Assembly: GCF_943193205.1 (NCBI RefSeq)
Contig: NZ_CALPDD010000001.1
Span: forward strand, 1-64,000
Source of the DNA: Alistipes muris
GTDB lineage: Bacteria; Bacteroidota; Bacteroidia; Bacteroidales; Rikenellaceae
Direction: 5' to 3'
DNA: 64,000 nt
The notes under the pieces are model-generated. The model had not been told where the DNA came from and did no database searches. It was given only the letters and a program-made list of their open reading frames with translations. The position numbers and the translations under genes are program-made. Below, piece by piece: positions 41,751 through 50,330 of this stretch. Each line of letters opens with the position of its first letter. Positions within the stretch are counted from its first letter, which is position 1.

Positions 41751-42656
41751 TCAATCAAGATTGGTATATTGGGTCCGGTCGAGCTCGTCGACCACCTTCA
41801 ACAGATATTTGCCGTATTCGTTCTTGAGCATGGGCTGTGCGAGCTCAATCATCCGCTCGCGCGAAATCCAGCCCTGCCGGTAGGCGATGCCCTCCAGGCA
41901 GCCGATTTTCAGCCCCTGCCGCTTTTCGAGCACCTCGACGTAGATCGAAGCCTCGGCGAGTGAATCGTGGGTGCCCGTATCGAGCCAGGCGAAGCCGCGC
42001 GGGAGGGTCCGGACCTTGAGCTGCCCGGCTTGGAGGAACTGCTGGTTGACGGTGGTGATTTCGAGCTCGCCGCGCGCGGAGGGCTTGATGCAAGCCGCGA
42101 CGTCGACGACCTTGTTGGGGTAGAAATAAAGACCTACGACGGCATAATTGGACTTGGGCTGCCGGGGCTTCTCCTCGATGGAAAGGCAGTTGCCGGCCGC
42201 GTCGAACTCGGCGACGCCGTAACGCTCGGGGTCGTCGACCCAATAACCGAAGACCGTAGCCTTATTCTCCTTTTCGACGGCGTCGACCGCTTCGCGGAGA
42301 ATCTGCGAGAACCCGGCGCCGTGGAAGATGTTGTCGCCGAGGACCAGGCAGACCGAATCGCTGCCGATGAACTCCCGGCCGATGATGAATGCCTGGGCCA
42401 GGCCGTCGGGCGAGGGCTGTTCGGCATAGGAGAAGCGCACGCCGTAATCGCTCCCGTCGCCCAGGAGCCGCCGGAACGCGGGCAGGTCGTGGGGCGTGGA
42501 GATGATGAGGATGTCGCGGATGCCGGCCAGCATCAGCGTCGAAATGGGGTAGTAGACCATCGGCTTGTCGTAGATGGGGAGCATCTGCTTGCTCACGCCC
42601 TTGGTGATGGGGTAGAGCCGCGTCCCCGACCCTCCGGCCAGAACGATTCCTTTCAT
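41751..42656 (-). CDS. rfbA: Glucose-1-phosphate thymidylyltransferase
   Basis: 301 residues. The nucleotidyltransferase signature [20 protein letters not shown] is at the start, [13 protein letters not shown] near 108 holds the metal-binding Asp and [20 protein letters not shown] is near 160. It makes dTDP-glucose from Glc-1-P and dTTP, first step to dTDP-rhamnose, so the exported glycan probably contains rhamnose or a derivative. The gene order here is rfbA-C-D-B. Confidence 0.97.
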   Translation of the reverse strand: MKGIVLAGGSGTRLYPITKGVSKQMLPIYDKPMVYYPISTLMLAGIRDILIISTPHDLPAFRRLLGDGSDYGVRFSYAEQPSPDGLAQAFIIGREFIGSDSVCLVLGDNIFHGAGFSQILREAVDAVEKENKATVFGYWVDDPERYGVAEFDAAGNCLSIEEKPRQPKSNYAVVGLYFYPNKVVDVAACIKPSARGELEITTVNQQFLQAGQLKVRTLPRGFAWLDTGTHDSLAEASIYVEVLEKRQGLKIGCLEGIAYRQGWISRERMIELAQPMLKNEYGKYLLKVVDELDRTQYTNLD

Positions 42657-42714
42657 AGAACTTATGCCGTTTTGAATGTGATGTTGTCGGTACGGATAAT
42701 AATAGAAATGATTC

Positions 42715-43713
42715 CTATTCGGATTCTTTCAATATATGTTTGACCCAGGATGTGATAGAATACTTATCATAAATATCCTTGTTCACCTCCGTATAGGGCG
42801 TATTTAAGAAGCCGTTCGGAACAACCGGATTGTTTCGGTCTACGACCAGGATATTGTTGGGATTGTAAAAATCGTAGTTTCTGATGTCCTGGTTGGTTGT
42901 TATTAATTTTCTTTTCGCCCCCAAAGTTTCCAGACACCGCAAGGTCAGCCCTATTTGCTTAGGATGCTGAACGTCCATGACGATCCGGCTTCTTCGATAC
43001 AAATCGAGCAAGGACTTTTTTGACAAAGGCACGAAATGTACCGCCTTGGATGAAATCCCTCGCATTTCCCGGTTCTGAAATTTGTATTTGTAGAACATGA
43101 TTTTCCCTTGAAAGAAAAAATAAGTGAAGCATTTTCCTCCGAAGGCTTTTATTTGTTCTGTTATGGAAGTGACGAACCGGAAACGGTCGCTGTGGGTAGT
43201 GCCGACGAACAGACAATCGTAGTCGTACGGACCGGGGTATGTTCCGACCTCCTTGTATTCGTCGAAATAAAAGAGCGGCAGAAACGAAAATCCCATTTTT
43301 TCGCAATCCGAACGGTCGAACGAAAAAACACGGTCGAACCGCCCCGACAGATTGACGGCATTGGGATTGTTGGCGATGGAATCCCAATAATACATGATGG
43401 TTCGGGCTTCCGGATGCAATCGGAACAGAAAGTCGAGATTGTGCCGGGAGAAAGATTCCCCCTTGATGAAAAAGATATAATCGTATTTCTTGTCCTTGGT
43501 CGCCTCGATTATTTTTTTGTGGTAACGGTTGATATATCCGGCGATTAGATTGCGGTTAATACGGATGAGCGCCTTGACGATGAAGCTGTTTGCAGGGCGT
43601 TCGTCGTAGAAATCGACGGTCGCACCGAGGGCCTCCATAGTCTGGGTGATGTTCTCGGGAATCCCGAAAGTACGGGCGGACAGGAACAGAATTCTTTTGT
43701 TCTTCAGCGGCAT
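42715..43713 (-). CDS. Probable glycosyltransferase (GT-B-like), capsule locus
   Basis: 332 residues without a signal peptide. The N-terminus [20 protein letters not shown], the mid [18 protein letters not shown] segment and the C-terminal [24 protein letters not shown] resemble CgeB/LPS-biosynthesis proteins, in which the last part contacts the nucleotide sugar. The identity is weaker than for its neighbours. It lies 6 nt downstream of the epimerase gene and 58 nt before rfbA, so it is a likely member of the operon. AT-richer than the housekeeping genes. Confidence 0.7.
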   Translation of the reverse strand: MPLKNKRILFLSARTFGIPENITQTMEALGATVDFYDERPANSFIVKALIRINRNLIAGYINRYHKKIIEATKDKKYDYIFFIKGESFSRHNLDFLFRLHPEARTIMYYWDSIANNPNAVNLSGRFDRVFSFDRSDCEKMGFSFLPLFYFDEYKEVGTYPGPYDYDCLFVGTTHSDRFRFVTSITEQIKAFGGKCFTYFFFQGKIMFYKYKFQNREMRGISSKAVHFVPLSKKSLLDLYRRSRIVMDVQHPKQIGLTLRCLETLGAKRKLITTNQDIRNYDFYNPNNILVVDRNNPVVPNGFLNTPYTEVNKDIYDKYSITSWVKHILKESE

Positions 43714-43719
43714 ATTCCG

Positions 43720-44859
43720 TTATTTATATAACCCTTTGTCCTTCATTTCCCGGATAGAAAGCTCGTAATTGTCCTGCTGGACGGGCTGACGGTCGACCCA
43801 GCGGGTAAATTGCTGTATGCCGGCATCGAACGACCACTTGGGCTCGAAGCCGAGCATCTTTCTGGCAAGGGAAATATCCGCATAATTATGGCGTATATCT
43901 CCCAGACGGTAATTGCCGCTGACGGTAACGGGGACGTCCACACCGTAACACTTTTTCAAAGTATTGGCGACCGTAAGCACATCCGTAGCGACACCTGTCC
44001 CGATGTTGAACGCATGGCCGGATATTCCCGGGACGGTCAACCCGAGAATCGTAGCATCGACGACGTCGTCGATATAGACGAAATCCCGGGATTCTTTTCC
44101 GTCCTCGAAAATATTGATTCCGTTTCCGTTCTTGATGCGGGTGGAGAAGATGGAGAGTATGCCTGTGTAGGGGTTGGAAAGCGATTGCCCGGGGCCATAG
44201 ACATTCTGATAACGGAACGAGACGGATTCGATGCCGAGACTTTTGCAGACCATGTGCACCAACTGCCCCTGCACCTGCTTGGTGATGCCGTAGACGGACC
44301 CTGGATGGATTGCAGAATCTTCGGTGGTTCCTACGAGCTTGAGAGGCTGGCTGCATCCCGGATATTTTACCTCGAAATCACCGTTTGCCATGGTTTCTTC
44401 CGGCCGCTCTTCCGGATAGACGAACGTACCCAACTCGTCGCTCCAATAACGTCCCTCGCCGTATATGGCCCGCGATTCCGCAACGACGACCCGTTTTACC
44501 GAGTGGGGCTCGTTGGCGAGAATGTCCAATAATAGGGCGGTACCTCCGATGTTGACTTCCACATATTTCTGAATTTCATACATGGATTGTCCGGTTCCGG
44601 TTTCGGCTGCCAGATGCAGGACGAGGTCTACTCCTTCGAGCGCTGTTTGCCAATCCTGCCGGCTGGTAACAGAACCTTTGATGAACCGGACTTTTTCCCG
44701 GATGTTTTGGTACAAAGGAGATGTCGTTTCGGGGGTCTGTCCATGAATCTGCGGCGACAGATTGTCGAGAACCACAACCTCATGTCCTTGCGAAACAAGT
44801 TTGAGTGCAGTATTGGAGCCGATGAAGCCGGCTCCGCCGGTGATGAGTATTTTTGACAT
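43720..44859 (-). CDS. NAD-dependent nucleotide-sugar epimerase/dehydratase
   Basis: 379 residues of the extended SDR family: TGGAGFIGSNTALKL near residue 7, HLAAETGTGQSMYE near 82, a serine in AESRAIYGEG near 125 and SVYGITKQVQGQLV with YxxxK near 187. The length and the long insertion around 135-180 resemble dTDP-L-rhamnose 4-epimerase/6-deoxytalose enzymes, which would fit the neighbouring rhamnose genes, but UDP-sugar 4-epimerases cannot be excluded. Confidence 0.82.
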   Translation of the reverse strand: MSKILITGGAGFIGSNTALKLVSQGHEVVVLDNLSPQIHGQTPETTSPLYQNIREKVRFIKGSVTSRQDWQTALEGVDLVLHLAAETGTGQSMYEIQKYVEVNIGGTALLLDILANEPHSVKRVVVAESRAIYGEGRYWSDELGTFVYPEERPEETMANGDFEVKYPGCSQPLKLVGTTEDSAIHPGSVYGITKQVQGQLVHMVCKSLGIESVSFRYQNVYGPGQSLSNPYTGILSIFSTRIKNGNGINIFEDGKESRDFVYIDDVVDATILGLTVPGISGHAFNIGTGVATDVLTVANTLKKCYGVDVPVTVSGNYRLGDIRHNYADISLARKMLGFEPKWSFDAGIQQFTRWVDRQPVQQDNYELSIREMKDKGLYK

Positions 44860-45039
44860 TCGGATAAATTTTTAGTATTGAAATTTCGATTGTATCCGTC
44901 GTTCCTTTGCTCTGCTGCAGAGAAAACAACATGCAGATCAATCGAAAGATAATCAATAGATGAATGTACGGAGTTTTTGATTGATGTGCAACAAAATCGT
45001 CATAATTTGTTGGCGTAAGAATCGGAATGCTGCCGGGCC
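44860..45039 (-). other. 180-nt gap inside the capsule locus
   Basis: AT-rich spacer between the GT4 stop and the epimerase start. On the minus strand it carries TATCTTTC, one base off the -7 consensus, which may be a weak internal promoter for the sugar-nucleotide genes. No ORF or repeat seen. Confidence 0.4.
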
Positions 45040-46143
45040 TTATTTTTTAAGATGGCCGACAAGTGCGAAAAAATCTTTCCAACCGGTTGTTTCCGTAGGA
45101 CGATAAGGCTGGAAACGAATCGGTGCTCGGATGATTTCCAAAATCTTATCGGCCCAAGAATCGGGGTCCCGGTAATTCAGGAAACTGGTACCTTCGTATT
45201 TTCCGACCACATCGTGAGCATAGTCGGTATCAGCGGCCAGAATGGGAAGTCCCGCGGCCGCCGCTTCAAAGAGCGGCAGTCCGAAACTTTCGATATAGCT
45301 CGGAAACAGCAGGGCGAGAGCGTTCCGATAGAGGAGCTGCAAATTGTCGAACGGAACCGGTCCGTTGGCAGTGATGTTGTTCCGGACACCGAGTTTTTCG
45401 GCAAGCCGGATGGCTTCCGGAAACTCTTCTTGGCGGAAAGTGAATACCAGTTCGACTTCGTTTTTGAGTTCCGGATTTTTCCGGAACAGGACTGACAGGG
45501 CTTCTATGAGCAACGAGTGGTTTTTATAGGGGATCGGCGTAGCAGGATAGAGGAATATCTTTTTGTCGGAACCCGCTTGCTGTTCGGAATAGTTTTGCAG
45601 GGACGGTGTATCCGGCAAATGGGGTGTGATGATATGGATTCTTTGGGCGGAGATTCCGAATTTCTGCTGAATTCCCTTTTTGATGGATGGAATCTGGGCG
45701 ATGTAATGGATGTTGGGATTGTCAAAGAATCGGATGACCCATGAATAAATGTTCTTATACACAGACATCTTGCGTTCCGAGGCCTTGAACAGGTTCCACC
45801 GTTTGGCATGCAGGGGTATCGGCTGATGAAAATATACGATCTGGGGCACCCGTTTGTCGAATCTCAGCCCGTTGTTTTGCAACGATATGATAAGGTCTGG
45901 CCGGATGGCTCTGCGCTTGAGTTCCTTGGCGAAGCCGCAGAAGTCGAACTTCAGTCTTGCCCATTGCGAACGTGTCGCGACGGGGATATATTCGATGTTG
46001 TCCTGCGGAACGCATGTATGGCCGGGGTCGACGAATATATAATATTTGTCGTCCGAAAGGGGTAGATTGCTGACGAACTGCCTAAGAATGGTAAGCCCTC
46101 CGCTGATTCGGAGCGATGTGGCTGTAACGACGATAGTGGCCAT
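45040..46143 (-). CDS. Glycosyltransferase, GT4 family
   Basis: 367 residues, GT-B fold. The C-terminal domain has FLYPATPIPYKNHSLLIEAL near 200, LLYRNALALLFPSYIESFGLP near 275 and PLFEAAAAGLPILAADTDYA near 295. The Glu of ESFGLPLFE-type loops binds the donor sugar. It probably adds one sugar to the lipid-linked repeat unit. It lies 12 nt after the polymerase gene on the same strand. Confidence 0.87.
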   Translation of the reverse strand: MATIVVTATSLRISGGLTILRQFVSNLPLSDDKYYIFVDPGHTCVPQDNIEYIPVATRSQWARLKFDFCGFAKELKRRAIRPDLIISLQNNGLRFDKRVPQIVYFHQPIPLHAKRWNLFKASERKMSVYKNIYSWVIRFFDNPNIHYIAQIPSIKKGIQQKFGISAQRIHIITPHLPDTPSLQNYSEQQAGSDKKIFLYPATPIPYKNHSLLIEALSVLFRKNPELKNEVELVFTFRQEEFPEAIRLAEKLGVRNNITANGPVPFDNLQLLYRNALALLFPSYIESFGLPLFEAAAAGLPILAADTDYAHDVVGKYEGTSFLNYRDPDSWADKILEIIRAPIRFQPYRPTETTGWKDFFALVGHLKK

Positions 46144-46155
46144 TTCAAGGAGATA

Positions 46156-47259
46156 TTAATAGACGCAGATTCTTTGGGAACCGTCGAAGACGCTCATGTA
46201 TGGAATGAACAGGTCTTCGTAGGTGCCGTATATGACACGGCAATATATGGTATAGGTATAGACCAGTAGCAGCATAGTCAGTACCAAACGTGTCTGCTGT
46301 TTGTAGCGGGCGATAATCATGACCAGCATGACTGTGAAACCTCCGGCGAACAAGGCGGTGAGCCGGTTCAACTCGGGGAGCGCCTGAATGAACAATCGGT
46401 TGAAACACAATCCCAATACGTAGAGGTTGAACAGCATGTTGAACAAGGCGTCCGAAGCGAAGAACTTTTTGCGGAAATAACCGAAAAAGAAGAGGAAGAG
46501 CGTGCTGTTCAATAACGAAAGTGCGATGCGCAGAGGCGTCATCTGATGGGCATCGCTGACTTCCTGCGACATGTAGGCGTTCATTTTTCCCTGGACCGTG
46601 GAATTCATGTGTTCGTAGGCCAGGGACGCCATTTGGAGGAGGTTGCCGAATACGAAGTCGATGAAGAATCCCAACGAAACCGCCACGGCGTAGAGCAACA
46701 AGAGGCTCTTGAACGAATAATGCCGGGTGGCGACAAAGTATACGGGGACAAAAACGATGGCGGTACGATGAATCGAGAACGCGAGGAAGACCATCAGCAG
46801 AAACGGCACCAAGCGCCGTTGCAGGATGTAGATATAACTGCACAGAATGATAGCGGCAGCAAGCGTATAACGAATCGGAAAGACACCTGCGACGAACAGC
46901 GAAAGGAGAATGACGCATGGCGACTGCGTGTTCATTTCTCGGGCGAACAAGGACCAGAAAAAGACCGTCAACCCGCATTCGACGAAAAGGAAAACCGTAT
47001 AGGAATCGGTGACGCTTCTGACGGCCCGGTTCAAGAACGCATAGCCGAACTCGAACTCAAAAGAATCGGGATGGGATATGCACGACCTGAAGAACTCTTC
47101 GTAGGGAAGCCAGTCGGTTCCGGTGCGCCATCTCAACGCCTGGAACAGAACGATCAGGCACGCGCTGGCGAAAAGCAGGAAATTCCTCTGCGACGGCCTG
47201 GTATAGAGCCCGACGACGCAACAGGCGGCGAGGAGGAAGAAAAGAAGATGGTAAATCAT
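46156..47259 (-). CDS. Wzy-type polysaccharide polymerase (EpsG family)
   Basis: 367 residues with about ten membrane helices. The RWRTGTDWLPYEEFF segment near residue 45 (Arg-x-x-x-Gly-x-Asp-x-x-x-Y) is the EpsG/Wzy hallmark, followed by FEFGYAFLNRAV near 73. It joins lipid-linked repeat units in the periplasm. The only polymerase candidate in the locus. It lies between two glycosyltransferase genes (2 nt after the GT4 gene ending at 47261). Confidence 0.85.
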   Translation of the reverse strand: MIYHLLFFLLAACCVVGLYTRPSQRNFLLFASACLIVLFQALRWRTGTDWLPYEEFFRSCISHPDSFEFEFGYAFLNRAVRSVTDSYTVFLFVECGLTVFFWSLFAREMNTQSPCVILLSLFVAGVFPIRYTLAAAIILCSYIYILQRRLVPFLLMVFLAFSIHRTAIVFVPVYFVATRHYSFKSLLLLYAVAVSLGFFIDFVFGNLLQMASLAYEHMNSTVQGKMNAYMSQEVSDAHQMTPLRIALSLLNSTLFLFFFGYFRKKFFASDALFNMLFNLYVLGLCFNRLFIQALPELNRLTALFAGGFTVMLVMIIARYKQQTRLVLTMLLLVYTYTIYCRVIYGTYEDLFIPYMSVFDGSQRICVY

Positions 47260-47260
47260 C

Positions 47261-48346
47261 TCAATCGGTCAATACGCTCCGGAACGATTTCAAGGAAGCC
47301 TCGAAGGAGTATTTTTTCTCGAACAAACGCCTTGAGGGCTCATTGTACTTGGTGGGGCGGTCGAAGTTGCTGATGGCGGTAATAAATTCGTCGGCCGTAT
47401 TGCATTCTCGGGCGACCGAATCGTCGAATTCGTATCCTTGCAGCGCTTCCGTACTGCCGATGATGAATTTGCCGTTCATGAGCGATTCGGCCGTTTTGAC
47501 CTTCATGCCGCTTCCCGAAAAAATGGGCAGTACGACGAAGTCTGCTTGCGCGAAATACAACGCCAGATCGGGGACGTTGCTGTATATTTTGATGTTATCG
47601 TAGTGCCCGAATTCTGCGGCGAGTTTGTCCATGCCCGCACCGACGATGGTCAACTGCATGTCGACATGCGGAAAGACGTGTCTGACGAGCCATCGGATAC
47701 CTTCGACGTTGGGGTAGAAATAACTGCCTATGAACAGAGCCTCTTTGACGGGACCGGCGGGCGTATCGGATGCCCGGAGCGGCGATGCCTTGAAAGTAAT
47801 GGGTATGAGGGCATCCGCCTTTCTGCCGTACTGCTTTTCGATGGCCTGGGAATCGCGGCTGTTCAGTGCGATTATCTTGTGGGAATATTTGATGGAGTTC
47901 TTTTCATTCTGAAAACTCAGGATCGGCCAATAGATTCTCAGGAAATCGTGCTTTACCCGAACGTAATCTTTCATGAACTTGTATTCGAGATTATGGAAGA
48001 ACGTGTAAGTCCGAACTTCGGGGAATCTTCTGCGGATTTTTTTTGCCAGCCGCCCCAGCAGAGAACTGTCGAGAAAGACATCGGTAATCTGCTTGTCGGC
48101 GATTATCGAAAGGATTTCCTTTTCCTTGTCCGAATTCAGCCCTCCCATATACCCTTTGAGAATATCCCCTGCGCGGGTCAGTATGCTGCGGAGCGAAGAG
48201 CGGTTTTTGTAAGGTTCGATGATATATGTCGTTACGTGTTCCGGCCCGAAAATCGTTTCGATACTCTCTTGGTTGCGGTCGCTGCATTGCAGCCCGCCGG
48301 AATACCGGCTTTCGCTGGTAAATCTTACGAACAGAAACTTTCTCAT
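47261..48346 (-). CDS. Glycosyltransferase, GT4-like
   Basis: 361 residues starting MRKFLFVRFTSESRYSGGLQ. The C-terminal half has EALFIGSYFYPNVEGIRWL near 210, DNIKIYSNVPDLALYFAQADFV near 265 and LPIFSGSGMKVKTAESLMNG near 288, a pattern found in GT4 sugar transferases of capsule loci. I chose the ATG at 48346; the long upstream frame is the shadow of the next gene. The acceptor is not predictable. Confidence 0.85.
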   Translation of the reverse strand: MRKFLFVRFTSESRYSGGLQCSDRNQESIETIFGPEHVTTYIIEPYKNRSSLRSILTRAGDILKGYMGGLNSDKEKEILSIIADKQITDVFLDSSLLGRLAKKIRRRFPEVRTYTFFHNLEYKFMKDYVRVKHDFLRIYWPILSFQNEKNSIKYSHKIIALNSRDSQAIEKQYGRKADALIPITFKASPLRASDTPAGPVKEALFIGSYFYPNVEGIRWLVRHVFPHVDMQLTIVGAGMDKLAAEFGHYDNIKIYSNVPDLALYFAQADFVVLPIFSGSGMKVKTAESLMNGKFIIGSTEALQGYEFDDSVARECNTADEFITAISNFDRPTKYNEPSRRLFEKKYSFEASLKSFRSVLTD

Positions 48347-48354
48347 GGGTGTAT

Positions 48355-49365
48355 CTATGCTAAAAGCCGCGCAAGTCGCGCGCTCCATTTTCTGTAATCG
48401 TGCGCTGCGGCGAAAGCCCTGCAACGGGCTGCCATGGCGGCGTATTGAGCGTTGTCCAGCGCGAGCAGCCGGGCCGCCTTTTCCCGGAAATCGCTTTCGT
48501 CCCCGGCCTTGTACAGCAAACCCAAACCTTGGGCTTCGACGTCGATGCCGATCAATGTGTTGTCGGACATCAGAATCGGTTTGCCGAGCGCGATGGCGTC
48601 GAGAAACGCGGTGAGTCCGACAAGAATCCGGCCCTCCTGTTGGAATTTCGCGACGGGGAGGCAGATGAACCGGGTGCGCGAACAGACTTTCATCAAATCC
48701 GTATAACCGATTTCGTTGCGGACCGAGCTGCCTGCTCCGAAGACCTTGTACCTGGAAGTCAGCCCGGGGATTACGCGGAAGAACAAATCGTAGTCCCGGT
48801 AGACTTTGCCCGCCGAAACGAAATCGTATTCGTAACAAGCCGGGGCCGAAGCCGGTAACGCATGCCGGGCGTAAAATTCGAGGTCCGGGCCCCAAAAGAG
48901 GTACTCGGAATTCGACGGATTGCCGAACGCCTCGCGCACCGTGGGCGAGAAGAACAGGAGCTTGTCGTATTGCTCGATGAGATGTAATCTTGTTGCCGGG
49001 TGGTGGACTACGGTGACTATTTTGTAGTGTCCCAATCCTATTTTATTGGCTAACAGAAACCCTTTTTCATATCCGGGCAGGGCGGAAAAAACCGTTTTGC
49101 AGCGGCAATGCCGCAAAAATATCCGGAGGTTTTCATATAGGAGATTCAGACGGCACAGGATTCCCCCCCCCTTGTGGGTTTGATGGATGGCGCAGAATAT
49201 CAACCGTTTCCCCCCCCCTGCGAGAGCATCGACACCCCACATGTGGTGGAGCGGGGCGTTGCGGTCCAGGTGGAAACGCAATTCCCTTTCGCTGCACGAA
49301 TAATCGTTGAGGTATAATATGCTTCTTTTCTTCATGAAGCGTTCTGTAACCAGGGAATCAGACAT
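48355..49365 (-). CDS. Glycosyltransferase-like protein with two in-frame G9 tracts (potentially phase-variable)
   Basis: 336 residues (or 326 from a second ATG at 49335). No strong catalytic motif, but LLFFSPTVREAFGNPSNSEY near 150 and FLDAIALGKPILMSDNTLIG near 270 resemble the donor-binding part of GT-B glycosyltransferases, and the context supports this. Two G9 tracts lie about 40 nt apart near the start, encoding AGGGK and KGGGI (residues 50-66). Both are in frame here, so the gene reads as ON. The first ATG overlaps the GT8 stop by 8 nt. Confidence 0.72.
   Translation of the reverse strand: MSDSLVTERFMKKRSILYLNDYSCSERELRFHLDRNAPLHHMWGVDALAGGGKRLIFCAIHQTHKGGGILCRLNLLYENLRIFLRHCRCKTVFSALPGYEKGFLLANKIGLGHYKIVTVVHHPATRLHLIEQYDKLLFFSPTVREAFGNPSNSEYLFWGPDLEFYARHALPASAPACYEYDFVSAGKVYRDYDLFFRVIPGLTSRYKVFGAGSSVRNEIGYTDLMKVCSRTRFICLPVAKFQQEGRILVGLTAFLDAIALGKPILMSDNTLIGIDVEAQGLGLLYKAGDESDFREKAARLLALDNAQYAAMAARCRAFAAAHDYRKWSARLARLLA
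49163..49171 (-). repeat. G9 tract, second in the 48-kb glycosyltransferase gene
   Basis: A-G9-AA on the coding strand, encoding Lys-Gly-Gly-Gly; a one-base change would frameshift the rest of the gene. Confidence 0.85.
49210..49218 (-). repeat. G9 tract, first in the 48-kb glycosyltransferase gene
   Basis: A-G9-AA on the coding strand, encoding Ala-Gly-Gly-Gly-Lys. It lies 38 nt upstream (coding sense) of the second tract, so opposite indels in the two would restore frame after about 15 altered codons. Confidence 0.85.
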
Positions 49366-50320
49366 CCCATTTGTCGTTGTCCGTGAGCGGCTTTTGGAGA
49401 ATGCCGGTTTCGGCGAGAATTTTTTTGATGCCGCCTATGATGCGGGTTTTGCGGGGTATCGGCAGCCGGGGTATTCTGACACCCGCCCATGGAGACATGG
49501 ACTTGTATTTCAGAAACTCCTGCAACATCGGGTGGCTGCATTCCCGGAACCAAGGCTTGATGCCCAGAAAATGGACGATGGCAGGGTTGTTTCGGTATCG
49601 GTCGATCTGCCCGTCGAATTCCCAGGAGATGTTGCGGCAGGCAGGCTTCATGAAAAATTCGGTCATGAAATTATAGGTGAGTTCGAGCCACCGGATGTTG
49701 TTGTTGAATGCCACATTCAGAATGTCCTGGTCGTGGAACGCCAGGCCCTCGGGAAACCGGGCCAGTATCCGTCCGAAAGTTTCGTCGACATGGTGCTTTC
49801 TCCAATATTTCAGATTGAGCAGGAGCACTCCGGCATTGAAGTAACCGTACTGCGGTTTTATTTTCAGACGGTTATAGGACAAAGTGGAACCCGAGTGGTC
49901 TTTCTGGTCGGCGACGGCAGCCAGCGGAAATTCCCCCCCCCTCGGGTTTTTGAGGAGTTCGGTTTCCCATAGTTCTTGTAGGCAGCTACGAACGATTATG
50001 TCGCCGTCGAGATACAGAACCTTGTCGATTTCTTCCGGCAGTACCGTATGGGCGGATAACCGGAGGTAGGTAGAGACGGATATTTTTTGCTGATGGAGCC
50101 CGTCGAATTTGATGGATGAATCGGGGACCGTATGATAAAAAGCTATTTTATGCCCGTATTGTTCGGCGATTCGGGTCAACAGGCCCTTGTTTTCATCCGA
50201 CAATGCCGTGTAAATTACGTGGAGGTTGATAGTAGCATGGGGATTGTTCTCGAACAAGGAGATCAGCATGATGCCGGTGGGCATTGCATAGCCGTCGTCC
50301 GGACACACAAGAATTTCCAT
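49358..50320 (-). CDS. Glycosyltransferase, GT8 family, with an in-frame G9 tract
   Basis: 320 residues. The GT8 signatures are MEILVCPDDGYAMPTGIMLI at the start, the DxD motif as KVLYLDGDIIV near residue 92, YFNAGVLLLNL near 162 and HDQDILNVAF near 192. These LgtC/galactosyltransferase-type enzymes use UDP-sugars with Mn2+. The tract encodes NPRGGEF, between the DxD motif and the AAVAD segment. It is in frame with nine Gs, so the enzyme reads as ON. The gene starts 10 nt after the flippase gene. Confidence 0.88.
   Translation of the reverse strand: MEILVCPDDGYAMPTGIMLISLFENNPHATINLHVIYTALSDENKGLLTRIAEQYGHKIAFYHTVPDSSIKFDGLHQQKISVSTYLRLSAHTVLPEEIDKVLYLDGDIIVRSCLQELWETELLKNPRGGEFPLAAVADQKDHSGSTLSYNRLKIKPQYGYFNAGVLLLNLKYWRKHHVDETFGRILARFPEGLAFHDQDILNVAFNNNIRWLELTYNFMTEFFMKPACRNISWEFDGQIDRYRNNPAIVHFLGIKPWFRECSHPMLQEFLKYKSMSPWAGVRIPRLPIPRKTRIIGGIKKILAETGILQKPLTDNDKWDV
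49933..49941 (-). repeat. G9 tract in the GT8 gene
   Basis: A-G9-AA on the coding strand, encoding Arg-Gly-Gly-Glu; in frame at nine Gs. Confidence 0.85.
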
Positions 50321-50330
50321 ATTTCAGATT

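Noticed and set aside
49358-49365. Frameshift between the GT8 gene and the next glycosyltransferase
   Set aside because: The 8-nt overlap is an ordinary operon overlap; both proteins are full length with their own family features.
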